From Dysidea avara (lineage: Eukaryota > Porifera > Demospongiae > Dictyoceratida > Dysideidae), in the NCBI RefSeq assembly GCF_963678975.1, contig NC_089272.1, forward strand, positions 8,476,408 to 8,540,407: 64,000 nt of DNA. Reading direction: 5' to 3'. A model generated the notes under the pieces. It was given only the letters and a program-made list of their open reading frames with translations. It searched no databases and had not been told where the DNA came from. Below, one piece after another: positions 1-11,347 of the stretch. Numbering within the stretch: the stretch's first letter is position 1; each line of letters begins with the position of its first letter. The position numbers were made by a program, and so were the translations under genes.

Positions 1-105
1 GAATCCTTCGTATGGGTAATGCTCTGCATGTACACAGGGTGCATAAAAGGAAACATTTTGCAAGCTCATGATCAGTCTCATCTACATTGCTATACTTACA
101 GTGGC

Positions 106-1447
106 ATGAGTAAGGCTATGACTTTTGCTGCTTACCTCTGTGTAAGTGTGGCTTTGGTGTCAGCTGGGGAATTCAGTGCAGAATGGAATGAATGGAAGAC
201 CCTCCATGGAAAGATTTATGAAAGTGAAAGAGAGGAGCTCACACGCTATGCTACTTGGGTAGCTAACAAAGCTTACATTGAGGAACATAACAAGCATTCT
301 GATGTGCATGGGTTCACCTTGAAGATGAATCAGTTTGGAGACTTGGTACAATGTTATAATTATGTGTGCGTATTGTCATGTTAAATTTTGTAGGGATCTA
401 AAGAGTTTGCTCAGTTGTATACTAGGCGACTGTCTGACAGGGATATTAACGGAAATATTGATGCTCCTATGTATGTCCCAACTAATGCTTCCATTCCTCC
501 TGCTTCCATTGACTATAGAGTTTTGGGTTATGTAACACCAGTCAAGAATCAGGTATGTGCAATCATTATGAAGACACATTTAATAAGTATTTTAAATAAA
601 TTTTAGGGTGAGTGTTTCAGTTGCTGGTCTTTTGCTGCAACAGGAGCTCTTGAAGGACAGCATTTTAAGAAAAACAAGAAACTAATTTCACTCAGTGAAC
701 AGAATCTTATAGATTGCGACACAGACTACAATCAAGGTAAGCATACTGTAGCTATTAGTTGTACAGCAGTAATCTGGATCCACAACGTTTACCTTTATGT
801 TTCAAAGGGTGCGACCGAGGGCTGGAAAATCTAGCATTCAACTATGTTAAACAAAAAGGCATCCAATCAGAAGAAACTTATCCTTACCTAGGATATGTAA
901 GGAAAAGCTCAACTTGGTACTCTGTATGTTATGCAATTGATGCTTCTGTATAACATGGTATAGGACAGTCAATGTAAAGCCGATCCAGATAAAGTAGTTG
1001 TCAGGTGCACTGGATATGTACGTGTACAGTCTGGAGATGAAAATGCTTTGGTCAATGCAATTGCGACTATTGGACCAATTGCTACTGGTTTTGATGGAAG
1101 TGACCCTAACTTCAAGGTAGATAATTGATAGAAATAATGTAGCAACTATTCACTACTGTCTTTATTTTAACAGTACTATGGTGGTGGTGTGTACAGTGGA
1201 TCAGAAAATTGTGGAAAAACAAAAGATGACCTTATGCATTCCATGCTGATTGTTGGCTATAAAACCATCGATAATAAGCCAGTCTATATTGTTAAAAACA
1301 GGTACTGATTGCAGTAAAACATTCCAGATATACATGATATTTTCTTGCAGTGAAGGTACTGGTTGGGGTGACAATGGTTACATTTATGTTCTGAGGGGAC
1401 AAAATACTTGTGGTATTGCTACCGAGGCCTCTTACCCAACCATGTAG
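106..1447 (+). CDS. Cathepsin L-like cysteine protease (papain family C1A), 7 exons
   Basis: Spliced model, seen directly: exons 106-345, 394-552, 607-736, 808-896, 964-1116, 1174-1301, 1351-1447, all with GT-AG introns and compatible phases; 996 nt, 331 aa, the usual cathepsin L length. The start ATG at 106 opens a signal peptide ([20 protein letters not shown]). An I29-type propeptide follows, then the mature enzyme from about [14 protein letters not shown]. Oxyanion Gln (VKNQ), catalytic Cys (GECFSCWSF), His ([10 protein letters not shown]) and Asn (VKNSEGTGWG) are all present, and the C-terminus [14 protein letters not shown] is typical. Family role: lysosomal or secreted endopeptidase activated by propeptide removal. 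Oddities: the Gly after the first motif Cys (canonical CGSCW) is Phe, and the Trp after the catalytic Asn-Ser (canonical NSWG) is Glu, so activity may be altered. Introns are 48-71 bp. Class assignment is secure; catalytic competence is not. Confidence 0.93.
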
Positions 1448-1752
1448 CAGAACACGCTGGACTGGGCTGAACTTTAGATTGCAGTTTCTACATTGATTTG
1501 TTTTGAATACTATATATTTTCTTAGGCTGGTTGAATAGGTCGTGCATACTTTTGTCAGTACATTTGAGCATGCAGTTGAAAATCTATTTCATTAACCTGT
1601 TGTGTTGTGTGTATGCGGTCAGCTGTATATACTGTATATTTACCACTTTCACATTTCAGATCAAAGGAAAGCCAGTGCATAAATATTGTATATACTTTGC
1701 TTGGGAGGAGCAAAGCGATGCCACATACCATATTGTCCATACAGTACTAATC

Positions 1753-1799
1753 AGCTGCATAACTGTACTGTATGAGTCATACAGTACAGTTATGCAGCT
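1753..1799. repeat. Perfect 23-bp inverted repeat with 1-bp spacer
   Basis: Left arm 1753-1775 is the exact reverse complement of 1777-1799, separated by a single G. It lies about 300 bp downstream of the protease stop codon. The rest of 1448-2016 shows no gene to me. The palindrome could be a MITE remnant or a cruciform-forming site; no function is claimed. Confidence 0.85.
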
Positions 1800-2016
1800 A
1801 ATTGGGAAAATACAGCACACTTGGGCAAATAAAATGAGAAGACCATCATGATTATGATGAATGTGTACAACAAAACAGAGACAAGTATGTGAATCCTCAG
1901 ACTAACATGCGACCACAGATCTGATCTACACAGTAGTCAGTTGTGCTGTACAGTTACATGTAGCTATGCGGAGAATTTATTTAAGGAATGTTACATAAAC
2001 AACACACTGTAAATTG

Positions 2017-2283
2017 CTATATAAAACCAAAATAGATTGTATAAACACTTACTGATTGTCTGATCATGAAGCGTTTTAAATATGACTCCACTAAGACAGC
2101 ACGATTGATCACGTGCGAGACATTGTAAATCGCTAAAACTAGCCAACCAATCCTATTAGTTTGTTCTACAACTAGAAATAGATTATATGAACACTCACTG
2201 ATATCCTTATCACTGAAAATCGCAGCAGTTTGAGTACTAGAGAAAATCGCTCCCAGAAAGTACAATATAGCTATTAATTTCAA
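2017..2283 (-). other. Possible small exon(s) with signal-peptide-like start
   Basis: On the minus strand an ATG at 2283 opens MKLIAILYFLGAIFSS, a plausible signal peptide, followed by TQTAAIFSDKDIS. Two donor-like sequences follow: GTGAGTGTT near 2195, after codons for DIS, and GTAAGTGTT near 2050. No downstream exon with a recognisable domain was found before the protease gene, so this may be chance. I do not recognise a family. Confidence 0.2.
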
Positions 2284-2299
2284 TTAATTCAATTATTAG

Positions 2300-4527
2300 C
2301 TTTATAGTGCAATGTTACAGGTGTACATGATTGCACAACAATAAAAGTGAGTTTGTATACAATTGCACTAAAGGTAATCTGGTAAGTACCAGATCCCATA
2401 TCTTAAATTAAGTACTTATCATTACTTGTATAATTACAATTAGCTGCTAAATGTATCAAAGTTAGGTGGCTTGGGATGTTTGGAGCAGATGCTACAAGGA
2501 CATGTAAAATGGAAACTATGCTGGTTGTCTGGATCAAAGTTTCTCATAAAATGCTGCCATAGGATTTTAGTTAGTTGAAATTTAATGGTAAAAAAGGGTT
2601 GAGTTAGGTCAATTACTGGTAAGCTGTTGAAGGTTCGAGGAAGTCTGTTGAAGTAGAAGTTTCTTTGTTGATTAGATGACGTAAAAACATGTTCAAGTTT
2701 GTTACTGGAAGAAGACCTAGTAGAATGATGACAGAATTTGATGAAGGTCTGGATGTTGAAATGATCAGATGGATTTTGAATTGATTTTATGAAAACCAGA
2801 ATGTCACACTGGTCATAAATATACATTAATGGTGGTAGGTTGAGCTTGATAAGGCGAGTTTTATAATCAGAAACATAATCGTTGAGGATGTATTTGGTAA
2901 CTCGGCGCTGTATTCTTTCAAGAGCAGAGATATCTTGGATAAGGTAGGGATGCCACAATGGGGAACAATACAGGAGCTGAGACCTTACTAGTGCTATGTA
3001 CAGAGTTCTTTTAGTTGTAGTGTTAATAGAATGGCTGAATGTACGTCTAAGCAATCCTAGGGTTCGATAAGCTTTGGATGAAATGTGGTGATAGTGGTTT
3101 CTCCAGGACAGGTTGGTAGATAGAATGATACCAAGGTCACGATGGGTGTTACTAGATATTATCGAGGAATCGTCAATGTTGTAAGAAGTTGGGAACTTTG
3201 TATTAAAGGAGAGGTGAATAAATTTCTTAGTGTTAAAAGATAGGTTTGAGTCTTGAGACCAGTCAAATAAGGAGTTGAGGTCATCCTGGAGTTTGATGGA
3301 ATCAAGTAGTTCAAAAATGAGTTTGTAGCATTTAGTGTCATCTGCAAAAGATAAAGCATTGGAGTGATGAATGGATAGATACAAATCGTTAATGAAAACT
3401 AAGAACAAAAGTGGGCCAAGGATGCTCCCCTGGGGCACACCTGATAAAACTGGAAGTATAGTTGAGTAGGAACTATTGAGTCGTATACATTGGTATCTAT
3501 TATAGAGATATGATTTGAACCACCACCACAGGTTGCCAGTAATGCCAATTTGCCACAATTTTAAGAGTAGTTCATTGAGAGGAACTCGGTCAAAAGCTTT
3601 GGAAAAATCTAAATAGATTACGTCTGTTTGGGTTTTGTGCTAATAAATATCTTTGAGGAAGATAAGAAGTTGTTGCAAAGTTGAGCACCCTTTCATGAAT
3701 CCAAATTGTGAGGTAGAGATACGACTAGAAATAGATTTTGTAACTTTTTCATGAATAATATGTTCGAGTACCTTGGACACAATGCAGAGTAGGGATATAG
3801 GTCTATAATTAGTAACAAAATTTTTGTTGCCAGCTTTGAAAATAGGGGTGATGCAATGTATCTGCCATTCGGAAGGAAGACAACAATGGTAAATGGCATA
3901 TGAAAATAAATAGTGTAAAGGTTTGGTTAAAACAATAGTACAGTTTTTTAGGGCAGCAGGACTAATTCCATCAATACCAGTCGCCTTTGAAGAGTCAAGA
4001 GATAGTAAAGTAGTGTGGACTTCGTCTTCAGTGATATTGATGGAGTCAATGGTAGAATTTGTAGAAGGCATGTCCTCAAATAGAGGTAAGGAGTAGGTAC
4101 TCTGACAGAACACAGAGTAAAAGTACCTGTTGAACAAAGTAGCTTTATCAATGTCATGGGTGGCAGAACTGTCATCAAAGAAGACTGTAGCAGGGATAGA
4201 AGCAGATTTAGTGATGTTTCTTACATGCTGATATATTTTTGAGTCATTACTGAAGGCAAAATTGTGGACTAGATTTGCTTCAAAGTTGGCCTTAGCTTGT
4301 TGAATGCTGAATTGGAGGTTATCTTCTGCTGTTTTAATACGATTCAAATTGTGATCAGTAGGATGAGATTGTATTTCTTTCGTAGAGTCCGAAGACACTA
4401 AATCTGATGGCGTATGGCACTTAAAGCACCACCTTGCTTGTGTGTATGAAAAAACAGTACTCAGGGGTGTCTCAAGGCAAATACAGCACTCAACTTCACC
4501 TTGTGCTGTATTAGCCTTTCGACACAC
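2300..4527 (-). mobile_element. 5'-truncated CR1/jockey-type LINE, reverse transcriptase region
   Basis: A single reading frame from 4527 down to 2440 encodes a non-LTR reverse transcriptase. In order: NYRPISLL, GFMKGCSTLQQ, YLDFSKAFDRVP, GVPQGSILGPLLFLVFIND, catalytic SFADD (near 3345), DLGIILSTNLSW, then the thumb/C-terminal part ending CPCSICSKHPKPPNF. The frame is interrupted once, by a TAG at 3640-3642 between LLIFLKDIY and HKTQTDVIYLDF; otherwise it looks intact. The N-terminal endonuclease domain is absent, as expected for 5' truncation near 4.5 kb. The 3' UTR should run to about 2.3 kb but its exact end is not visible. CR1/jockey is inferred from motif style, not from a phylogeny. Confidence 0.88.
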
Positions 4528-4529
4528 CC

Positions 4530-5258
4530 CCTCTTACTGTATTTTTCGGGTAGCACTATTTTCACCATAACATAACAATTTTGCGAATTTGGTGAATGCT
4601 CTATTAGAGTCAGTGAATACAGTCATTATGGATTTTGGTACTATACAGAGCATTTTCAAGACTACTTTTAAGCAGAAACACTTAGTACAGTGCTATATAC
4701 ATCATAGGGACTAATAAACTTCCTTTAATAATGAATCACATTATAGAAGTCAAACGTGTCAGACGTGTCGCCAGTAGCGGTGTGAATATAGTTTACAATT
4801 GTAGGGATTTCATTAGCTAGATAAACAGCCATCTAACCACTCAATACGTCAAAGCAAAAAAAATGATTGTAAGTGTATAACTGCTACTGATATGAGCACA
4901 ATTATTTAGAGTTACTCTAATAAAGCAGTCACCCATTTTTAGATTTATTTTTGTTACAGCGCACAGCAATCCTTCAAAGAATAACTGTAGGCTTTGACGT
5001 TTAGAGTATTATTAGTAGTACCATATGGGCTAATGAATTCATTGCAACTATGAATCTTGTTTAAGATATTAAATAGTGGCGACATAGTCCAGACTAAATG
5101 ACACTTATAACCATATGAATATAATTTGCACTTGTATGGATTTCATTAGTTAGACAAGCTACTGGTTGATCAATAAAGCTGTCTGTACACATCAATTAGC
5201 TCTCAGTACAACTATTTGTGATTTATGAAAAAGCAATTTTAAAACTCTCTAATAGATA
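4530..5258. other. Intergenic, no gene seen
   Basis: AT-rich sequence between the LINE and the foldback element. It contains scattered pieces of the dispersed ATTAGAGT-type motif (about 4600 and 4915). No open frame with recognisable similarity on either strand. Confidence 0.6.
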
Positions 5259-7860
5259 GGGTCCGCAACGTGAAATTTCGACCTCTGAGAATCAACTACC
5301 AAACTACCCACAAATGCTAGGCTATAGGTACCACTTAGAAAATGCCAGATTGGCGTTATTTTCTTCATTAATGTCATGTCGTGCAAATTGGCGAATATGC
5401 TTACCAATTACGAGGTTTTTTGCTATATCTTCAAGGAAATGTCTTTTAAAGCTACAATACGCGCTCTCAACCTTTCTTACTAACCGTACTCTAAACTAAA
5501 ACCATTAGTGGCTGCATTGTCTGGAGCAATTTCCAGCCGCAGCATCGCGAAAATGAAATTTCGGACTCTAAAAAAGTTTCGATGTCACTGGAGCACACAG
5601 TAGCGATGCCAAAGTAACCCTCCCAGGTCAAACTGGTCTGGCATGGGTCCAACTACTACCACACCAAATATGATCGAATTCCAAAATTGTTTGCCATCTG
5701 GCTGAGCTCGACGTCTGTCAAAAATTCGTCAAAAATGTCGATCTTATTCACTGACAGGAACTTTTGCTAGCCAAATGTGCTAGTTTATTTCTCAAAAGCT
5801 TGGTAGACCCATAGTCAGTAGCTTTCGTTCATAGGATTGGTCTGGCAGCTCTTCAAGCGACCTCAAAAACCGCCAAATGCCGATATCCATGAATTTTGGC
5901 GATATCAACATTTACAATGCGTTAAAGAAATTTTGTACTCCAAACGTAATGCTTTGCCTCTCTTAAGTCATGCTGCATCCTTGTTTAGTTGTATTCGTCC
6001 ATAGGGTGGCAATGGCGGCTCTGTTATCGAGGCCAAAATCCATCAAAATGCCCATCTCACCATTTGTCATCAGTTTTAGGAAGTTTTACATGTCAAACAT
6101 GCTGGTTTGCCTTTCTACATCTTTACTGGACGTTTCAATCACCTTCGTCTGTGTAGGCACCTTTCTTCAGTCTCTTGAAAATGTCAGAGCACGCCAATTG
6201 GGCCGCAGCGCAACCATCAACACCACTTACTGCTTATTTTGTTTCATTAATTCCACGAAAATTCAGCAGTAATATTGCATAACCCAAGTGGAGTTAGTCT
6301 AGTTTTGAATATCCACCCTTTGGAACTCTACACGAATGGAATTTTCGATTGTGGTTTTTGATAATCGGAATTTGCATTTCGGTAATCATTTGTATAAACA
6401 TGTAGAGTACAATATTTAGAGCTACACTAACTCCATTTTCGCTCTATTAGGCCACTCCAATTGGTAATTATGTTTCTGGTCCTTTGAAAATCAGTTTCAG
6501 GTGCGGGCGGGCGGAATTCAGCAACAAAGCAACAATGAAGTGACTGCTCATTTAGAGTATTTTTTGATTTACTGACTGTTCTATTAGAGTATATCGATCC
6601 GTACTATGCACCTTGCCCATTTCTTGCAGATTTTCACTGATGAAATACAAATCATGACACTTAGATAGTTAGATTTAGCATAGTTGTTGCAGCCCAATAT
6701 TTGTTTCCGAAATCCAGATTTTTCAAAAAGCTGATGCGGGCATTTTACCCATGTATTTCTGAAATTTCACGTTCTCCAAAAAAGGATGCGGGCGGTGGAC
6801 CAGAAACATAATTACCAATTGGAGTGGCCTTACATTTCTGCTGGTTTTCCTGTCATTCTTGCGTGGAACCAATGAAACAAAATAGCTAAGCATTAACTGG
6901 TATTGATGGTTACACCCAATTGGCGTGCTCTGGCGTTTTCAAGAGACTGGAGAAAGCTGCCTACACAGACGGAGGTGATTGAATGGTCCAGCAAGGATGT
7001 AGAGAGGTAAACCAACATGTTTGACATGTAACACTTCCTAAAACTGATGACAAATGGTGAGATGGGTATTTTGATGGATTTTGGCCTCGATAAGAGAGCC
7101 GCCAGTGCCACCCTATGGGCCAATATAACTAAACAAGGATGCAGCATGACTATAGAGAGGCAAAGCATCACGTTTAGTGTGCAAGATTTCTTTAACGCAT
7201 TGTAAATTGGTCAACATCGGCAAAATCCGTGGATATTGGCATTTGGCGAATTTTGAGGTCGCTTGAAGAGCTGCCAGGCCAACCCTATGAATGAAAGCTT
7301 CTGGCTATGGGTCTAGTAAGTTTTTGAGTAGTAAACTAGCACATCTGGCTAGCAAAAGTTCCTGTCAGTGAATAAAATCGGCATTTTTGACGAATTTTTG
7401 ACAGACGTCGAGCTCAGCCAGATGGCAAACAATTTTGGAATTCGATCATATTTGGTGTGGTAGTAGTTGGACCCATGCCAAACCAGTTTGACCTGGGAGG
7501 GTTACTTTGGCATCGCTACTGTGTGCTCCAGTGCATGACATCAAAACTTTTTTATAGTCCTAAATTTCATTTTCGCGATGCTGCGGCTGGAAATTGCTCC
7601 AGACAATGCAGCCACTGGTGGTTTTAGTTTAGAGTACGGTTAGTAAGAAAGGTTGAGAGCGCGTATTGTAGCTTTAAAAGACATGTCCTTGAAGATATAG
7701 CAAAAAATCTCGTAATTTGTAAGCATATTCGCCGATTTGCACGACAAGACGTTAATGAAAAATAACGCCAATCTGGCATTTTCTAAGTGGTACCTAGCCT
7801 AGCATTTGTGGGTAGTTTGGTATTTGATTCTCAGAGGTCGAAATTTCAAGTTGCGGACCC
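5259..7860. mobile_element. Large foldback element with ~1 kb inverted arms
   Basis: Sequence 5259-6280 is the imperfect reverse complement of about 6833-7860 (roughly 90% identical by eye). Outer ends read GGGTCCGCAAC and GTTGCGGACCC, flanked by TA on both sides, consistent with a TA target duplication. The single-stranded loop is only about 170 bp once the MITE at 6450-6829 is discounted. Both arms keep a mirrored ~90-codon open frame (5970-6272 + and 6893-7171 -) without recognisable similarity, so this is probably a by-product of arm homology. No transposase is encoded; it is presumably a non-autonomous DNA transposon or palindromic insertion. Confidence 0.8.
6450..6829. mobile_element. 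PIF/Harbinger-type MITE, copy 1
   Basis: 380 bp with ~33-bp terminal inverted repeats beginning GGCCACTCCAATTGG and ending CCAATTGGAGTGGCC, flanked on both sides by TTA. A 3-bp TTA target duplication with GG-starting TIRs is the PIF/Harbinger pattern. GC-rich subterminal motifs (GCGGGCGG) lie just inside both ends and recur in the second copy at 54478-54941. It is inserted in the loop of the large foldback element, so it is younger than that element. Confidence 0.8.
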
Positions 7861-8535
7861 TATAATAGAGCAGTCTTTCGTTTTTAAGTATTAAATAGTT
7901 GGTAATGCAATGCTTGATACCCTTTGTGACTTTAACTTAAAACTTGTAAAAAACGAAAGTAATAAAATGTGAAAATTCTGAGCTAGATCCTGGGATGTTT
8001 TGGAATGAATCAGAGCCATAACCACTGTACTACCGCTACCAGCTGCTGGAACCCTGAATTTTAGATGTATACCCGCTAATTAATGCAAGATAATATAGAA
8101 ATGGTGATCTAGCGTATATTAAAGAATATGGCTGAACCCAAACCCCGTCCTAACTGGATTTATACTGAACCCAAACCTAACTTTGGGGCATTTGACGATA
8201 GATCAGTAAGTGCCCAAATATTTTTTGTTGTAACGTAACTTCCTTCGCTATGTCAAATCCCGAGTTAATCCCGCGTTGCAACTGGGGCCAACGGTGGGGA
8301 TTTGACACGATAGGTTTTCCCTACTATGGGGCATTTGACATTCGGCTGTGTCAAATCCCCACTATAGCCCCATATATGCCCGAGGAGGGGGTAGTGGGGC
8401 AATACATTGATAGGTGCACTATCGTGAGAAATCAGGCATTCTTTAGATAGTAGAGAGTGCTTTAGTGCCCTCTACTATCAATGAAACCTAGTGAAACCAT
8501 GCAGTTGTGGTATAATATATTAATATATATATATA
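7861..8535. other. Intergenic, ends in a (TA)n microsatellite
   Basis: No gene recognised. A short stretch around 8230-8400 repeats variants of GGGGATTTGACA and GTCAAATCCCC in both orientations, suggesting a degraded inverted-repeat element. 8512-8535 is an AT microsatellite that served as the Helitron target. Confidence 0.5.
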
Positions 8536-8873
8536 TCTATATTATAAGAGTGAAAAGCCGTCTGTCTGTCTGTCTGTCTGCATTCCATTTGATGTCACGC
8601 ATTGTACTCTCGAACCGCTGCGCGTTTAGAAGCGTCTTTGGCGTCACGGAAGCGCTGATTATTGAGCTCAACAATGATGCTTTCGAAAAGTTCGAGCGAG
8701 CTATCGTTAGTCGTCTAGGGGCCGTTGAAGGCAGGTGTGTAGACTAAAATTCGCTTGAATTCTTTCTATAAACCGCATGCAAACCGCAAGTAAACACCTA
8801 TCTCAGTCCATTTGTACAAGTCTTTATAATACTAAAATATTGTTGTAACAATGTGGTGAAGTAGATAGGTTAA

Positions 8874-8920
8874 TGGTTTAGGTGCCTGCCTTACGTGCGC
8901 GAGGTTGTGGGTTCGAGTCC
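8874..8920 (+). promoter_or_regulatory. tRNA-like Pol III A/B-box segment in Helitron 5' region
   Basis: An A-box-like TGGTTTAGGTG (8874-8884) and a perfect B-box GGTTCGAGTCC (8910-8920) are spaced as in a tRNA gene, followed shortly by a T-run (8934-8941). I could not fold a full tRNA cloverleaf. The same segment occurs inverted in the second Helitron (about 31336-31382), so it predates the duplication. It may be an internal Pol III promoter or a captured tRNA-derived SINE head. Confidence 0.55.
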
Positions 8921-9065
8921 AGCTGGTGTTAACTTTTTTTTCTCGTTTTGGGCACCTTTTCAGTACACCTTTTTTCTCACTGTACTGTATGTGTTTTTGC
9001 CAACTGTACACACGTGATATTTCTAATTCAAATTCATTTGATGTGCTGTGTAAGCATGCCGGAGC

Positions 9066-11165
9066 ATGCCGCCTAAGCGAAAACGATCGTCTACTTTTTG
9101 TGCGTTTCAAGCAAAGAGACGCAAGCAGAACCAAAGATTGGATCCAGAGAAGAGACGGGAAGAAGCAGAACGACAAATACTGCGCCGCCAGGAGGCTTCA
9201 ACTGGAGCTACCACCTCATCCAGTGCTAGGTGTGAACTGGACTCACAACAGAGACGACGACAACGTGACGCAGAAGCCCATCGTGTGGCCCGCCAGGACG
9301 AAGAAAGAAGATCACAGGAACGGATCCACGATGCAGCTGCCCGTCGACCTTCGCGTGCGGACCGGGCCACCAGAGAAGAAGAACAGAAGCGTGATACAGC
9401 TGCCCGTCGACTTGCGCGTGAAGACCCAGTAACAAGGAGGGAGGAGCAACAACAAGATACAGCTTCCCATCAACAAGCTCGAGCTGATCCACTCTACAGA
9501 GCTCTGGAGCAGCAGGCTAACACAGCACGCAGACAACAGGTACGTGCAAGCACACACCCAAGCTTTAGGGGGCTTAGCTATCAGCCACACAACTTCTTCA
9601 ACACTACAGATGTAGGCACACTTAGTGTAGAATGCACACACTGCGGCGCATTAAAATTTCCCCAGGAGACCGAATCCCTTCGTTGCTTGAAGGGTAATGT
9701 CCAGTTAGAGGCATTTCCACAGCCCCAGTCATTCTTGAGACACCTGTATGAAGGTACAAACACAGCAGGTAAACATTTTCTAGCTAGCATACGTAAGTAT
9801 AATAGTGCATTTCAAATGACAAGCTTTGGCTGTAACGAGATAACTATGGCTGGCTTCAATCCTTCTTTTAGAGTACAGGGTCAAGTCTATCATCGTATAG
9901 GTAGTTTAGTTCCATCAACAGGTGAGTCTCCTAAATTTTCCCAAATTTATTTTATCGACAACCAACAAACTGAAGTAGCTACAAGATGTGGGATAGTTGA
10001 TGGGTTAAGGCTTGACATAGTTAGGGGTATTACTGAGCTTTTGCATGACGATAATCACTATGTTCAACTTATTAAGGTAGCTAAAGAAATATTTGAGCAG
10101 CATGATGAGCCAGCAAATATTAGGGTAGTGATTAATGAGAACAAACGGCCTGTAGGAGAGCATGCTAGGAGGTACAATAGCCCGATGTGTGACGAGGTAG
10201 GAGTGTTAATGCCTAATGATAATGTAAATAATAGGGACATAGTTTTACACTATAGGGATGGGTCTTTGCAGCGCATTTCTGAACTTCATAGGGGGTATGA
10301 TCCTTTACAGTATCCTTTACTCTTTTCTTATGGCACCGATGGATGGCACATCAACCTGAAATTGGCTAATGGTAGGAAATTGACAGCCATGGTGTATTAC
10401 CGCTACCACATCATGGTCAGGCAGCAAGTGCCTGTATTGCTTAAGGCTAAAAGGCTTTTCCAGCAATTCCTGGTTGACGCCTACTGTAAGATTGAAACTG
10501 AGCGCTTACAGTTTCTCAGGCGTGAGCAAAAGGCACTACGTGCTGATTGCTACCAGGATTTGCGGGATGCAATGGTAGATGGGGATGGTGACTCCAGGAA
10601 TGTTGGTCGTAGGGTGATCCTACCGTCGTCATTTACTGGTGGACCACGCTACACGCATGAGCATCAGCAGGATGCAATGACCTACGTTAGGAAGTATGGC
10701 CACCCCGACCTCTTTATCACCATGACCACCAATCCTAATTGGCCAGAGATTAGGAACAATCTACTACCAGGTCAAGAACCCCTGGACCGTCCAGACTTAG
10801 TGGCCCGTGTGTTTAGGCTTAAGGTGAAGAAATTGTTAGAGATGCTCACAAAGGAGATGATTTTTGGGAAACCACGGGCTTGGCTCTACTCAACAGAATG
10901 GCAAAAGCGCGGTTTGCCACATTGCCATTTGCTGCAATGGCTTATTCCAGAGCACAAGATCACTCCAGATAAGATTGATGATGTCATCTGTGCTGAGATC
11001 CCTGATCCAATGGTTGATCCTGAGCTGCATCAGATCGTGATTTCCAACATGGTACATGGGCCCTGTGGGAGCATCAACCCTGACTCACCCTGCATGCGAG
11101 TAACTCGGTTTTGCCTTTTGAATTTAGACGGCTTCAATTTCCAATTGCACTTTGCTTTGCCATGA
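9066..11165 (+). pseudogene. Helitron Rep protein N-terminal part (deletion derivative)
   Basis: ATG at 9066 starts MPPKRKRSSTFCAFQAKRRK. Residues ~20-165 are a basic, charged region of degenerate ~20-residue repeats (units like DTAARRLAREDPVTRREEQ), probably coiled coil. A Cys pair follows (VECTHCGALKFP, ~residue 190). The Helitron-like N domain then starts near YCKIETERL (~residue 470) and includes FITMTTNPNWPEI (~550) and the HUH-type motif KRGLPHCHLLQWL (~615), where canonical proteins read GLPHxH. After NPDSPCM (~residue 677) the frame enters 22 unrelated residues because of a deletion at about 11.1 kb. The downstream Rep tyrosine motif (KYxxKG type) is missing. Known role: Rep nicks and joins single strands in rolling-circle transposition. 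This copy cannot supply it. Confidence 0.9.
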
Positions 11166-11347
11166 CCATTAACAAAAGCCAGGGCCAAACTTTTAAGGCT
11201 GTAGGATTAGATTTGACGGACGAAAGCTTCACACACGGCATGCTTTATGTGGCACCATCTAGGGTAGGTTCAGCAGATAGATTGACACTTTTAGTTAGAG
11301 GGGATTGCAAAACACGTAATGTAGTCTATAGTGAGGTTTTTAGATAG
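11109..11347 (+). pseudogene. C-terminal remnant of Helitron Pif1-like helicase
   Basis: In a different frame from the Rep part, this segment encodes LPFEFRRLQFPIALCFAMT, then INKSQGQTF and HGMLYVAPSRV, the last conserved helicase motifs (V and VI) of the Helitron SF1B/Pif1-like helicase. It ends with a natural stop at 11345-11347. Everything between Rep residue ~677 and these motifs is gone; from family length I estimate 2.5-3 kb. The shared deletion junction lies within about 11099-11109. Confidence 0.88.

Noticed and set aside
5970-7171. Mirrored ~90-residue frames in the two foldback arms
   Set aside because: Similarity follows from arm homology; no domain, no start context, no second supporting copy.
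9107-9641. Several antisense and alternate frames over the Helitron Rep gene
   Set aside because: Shadows of the GC-richer coding sequence; the sense frame has all motifs.
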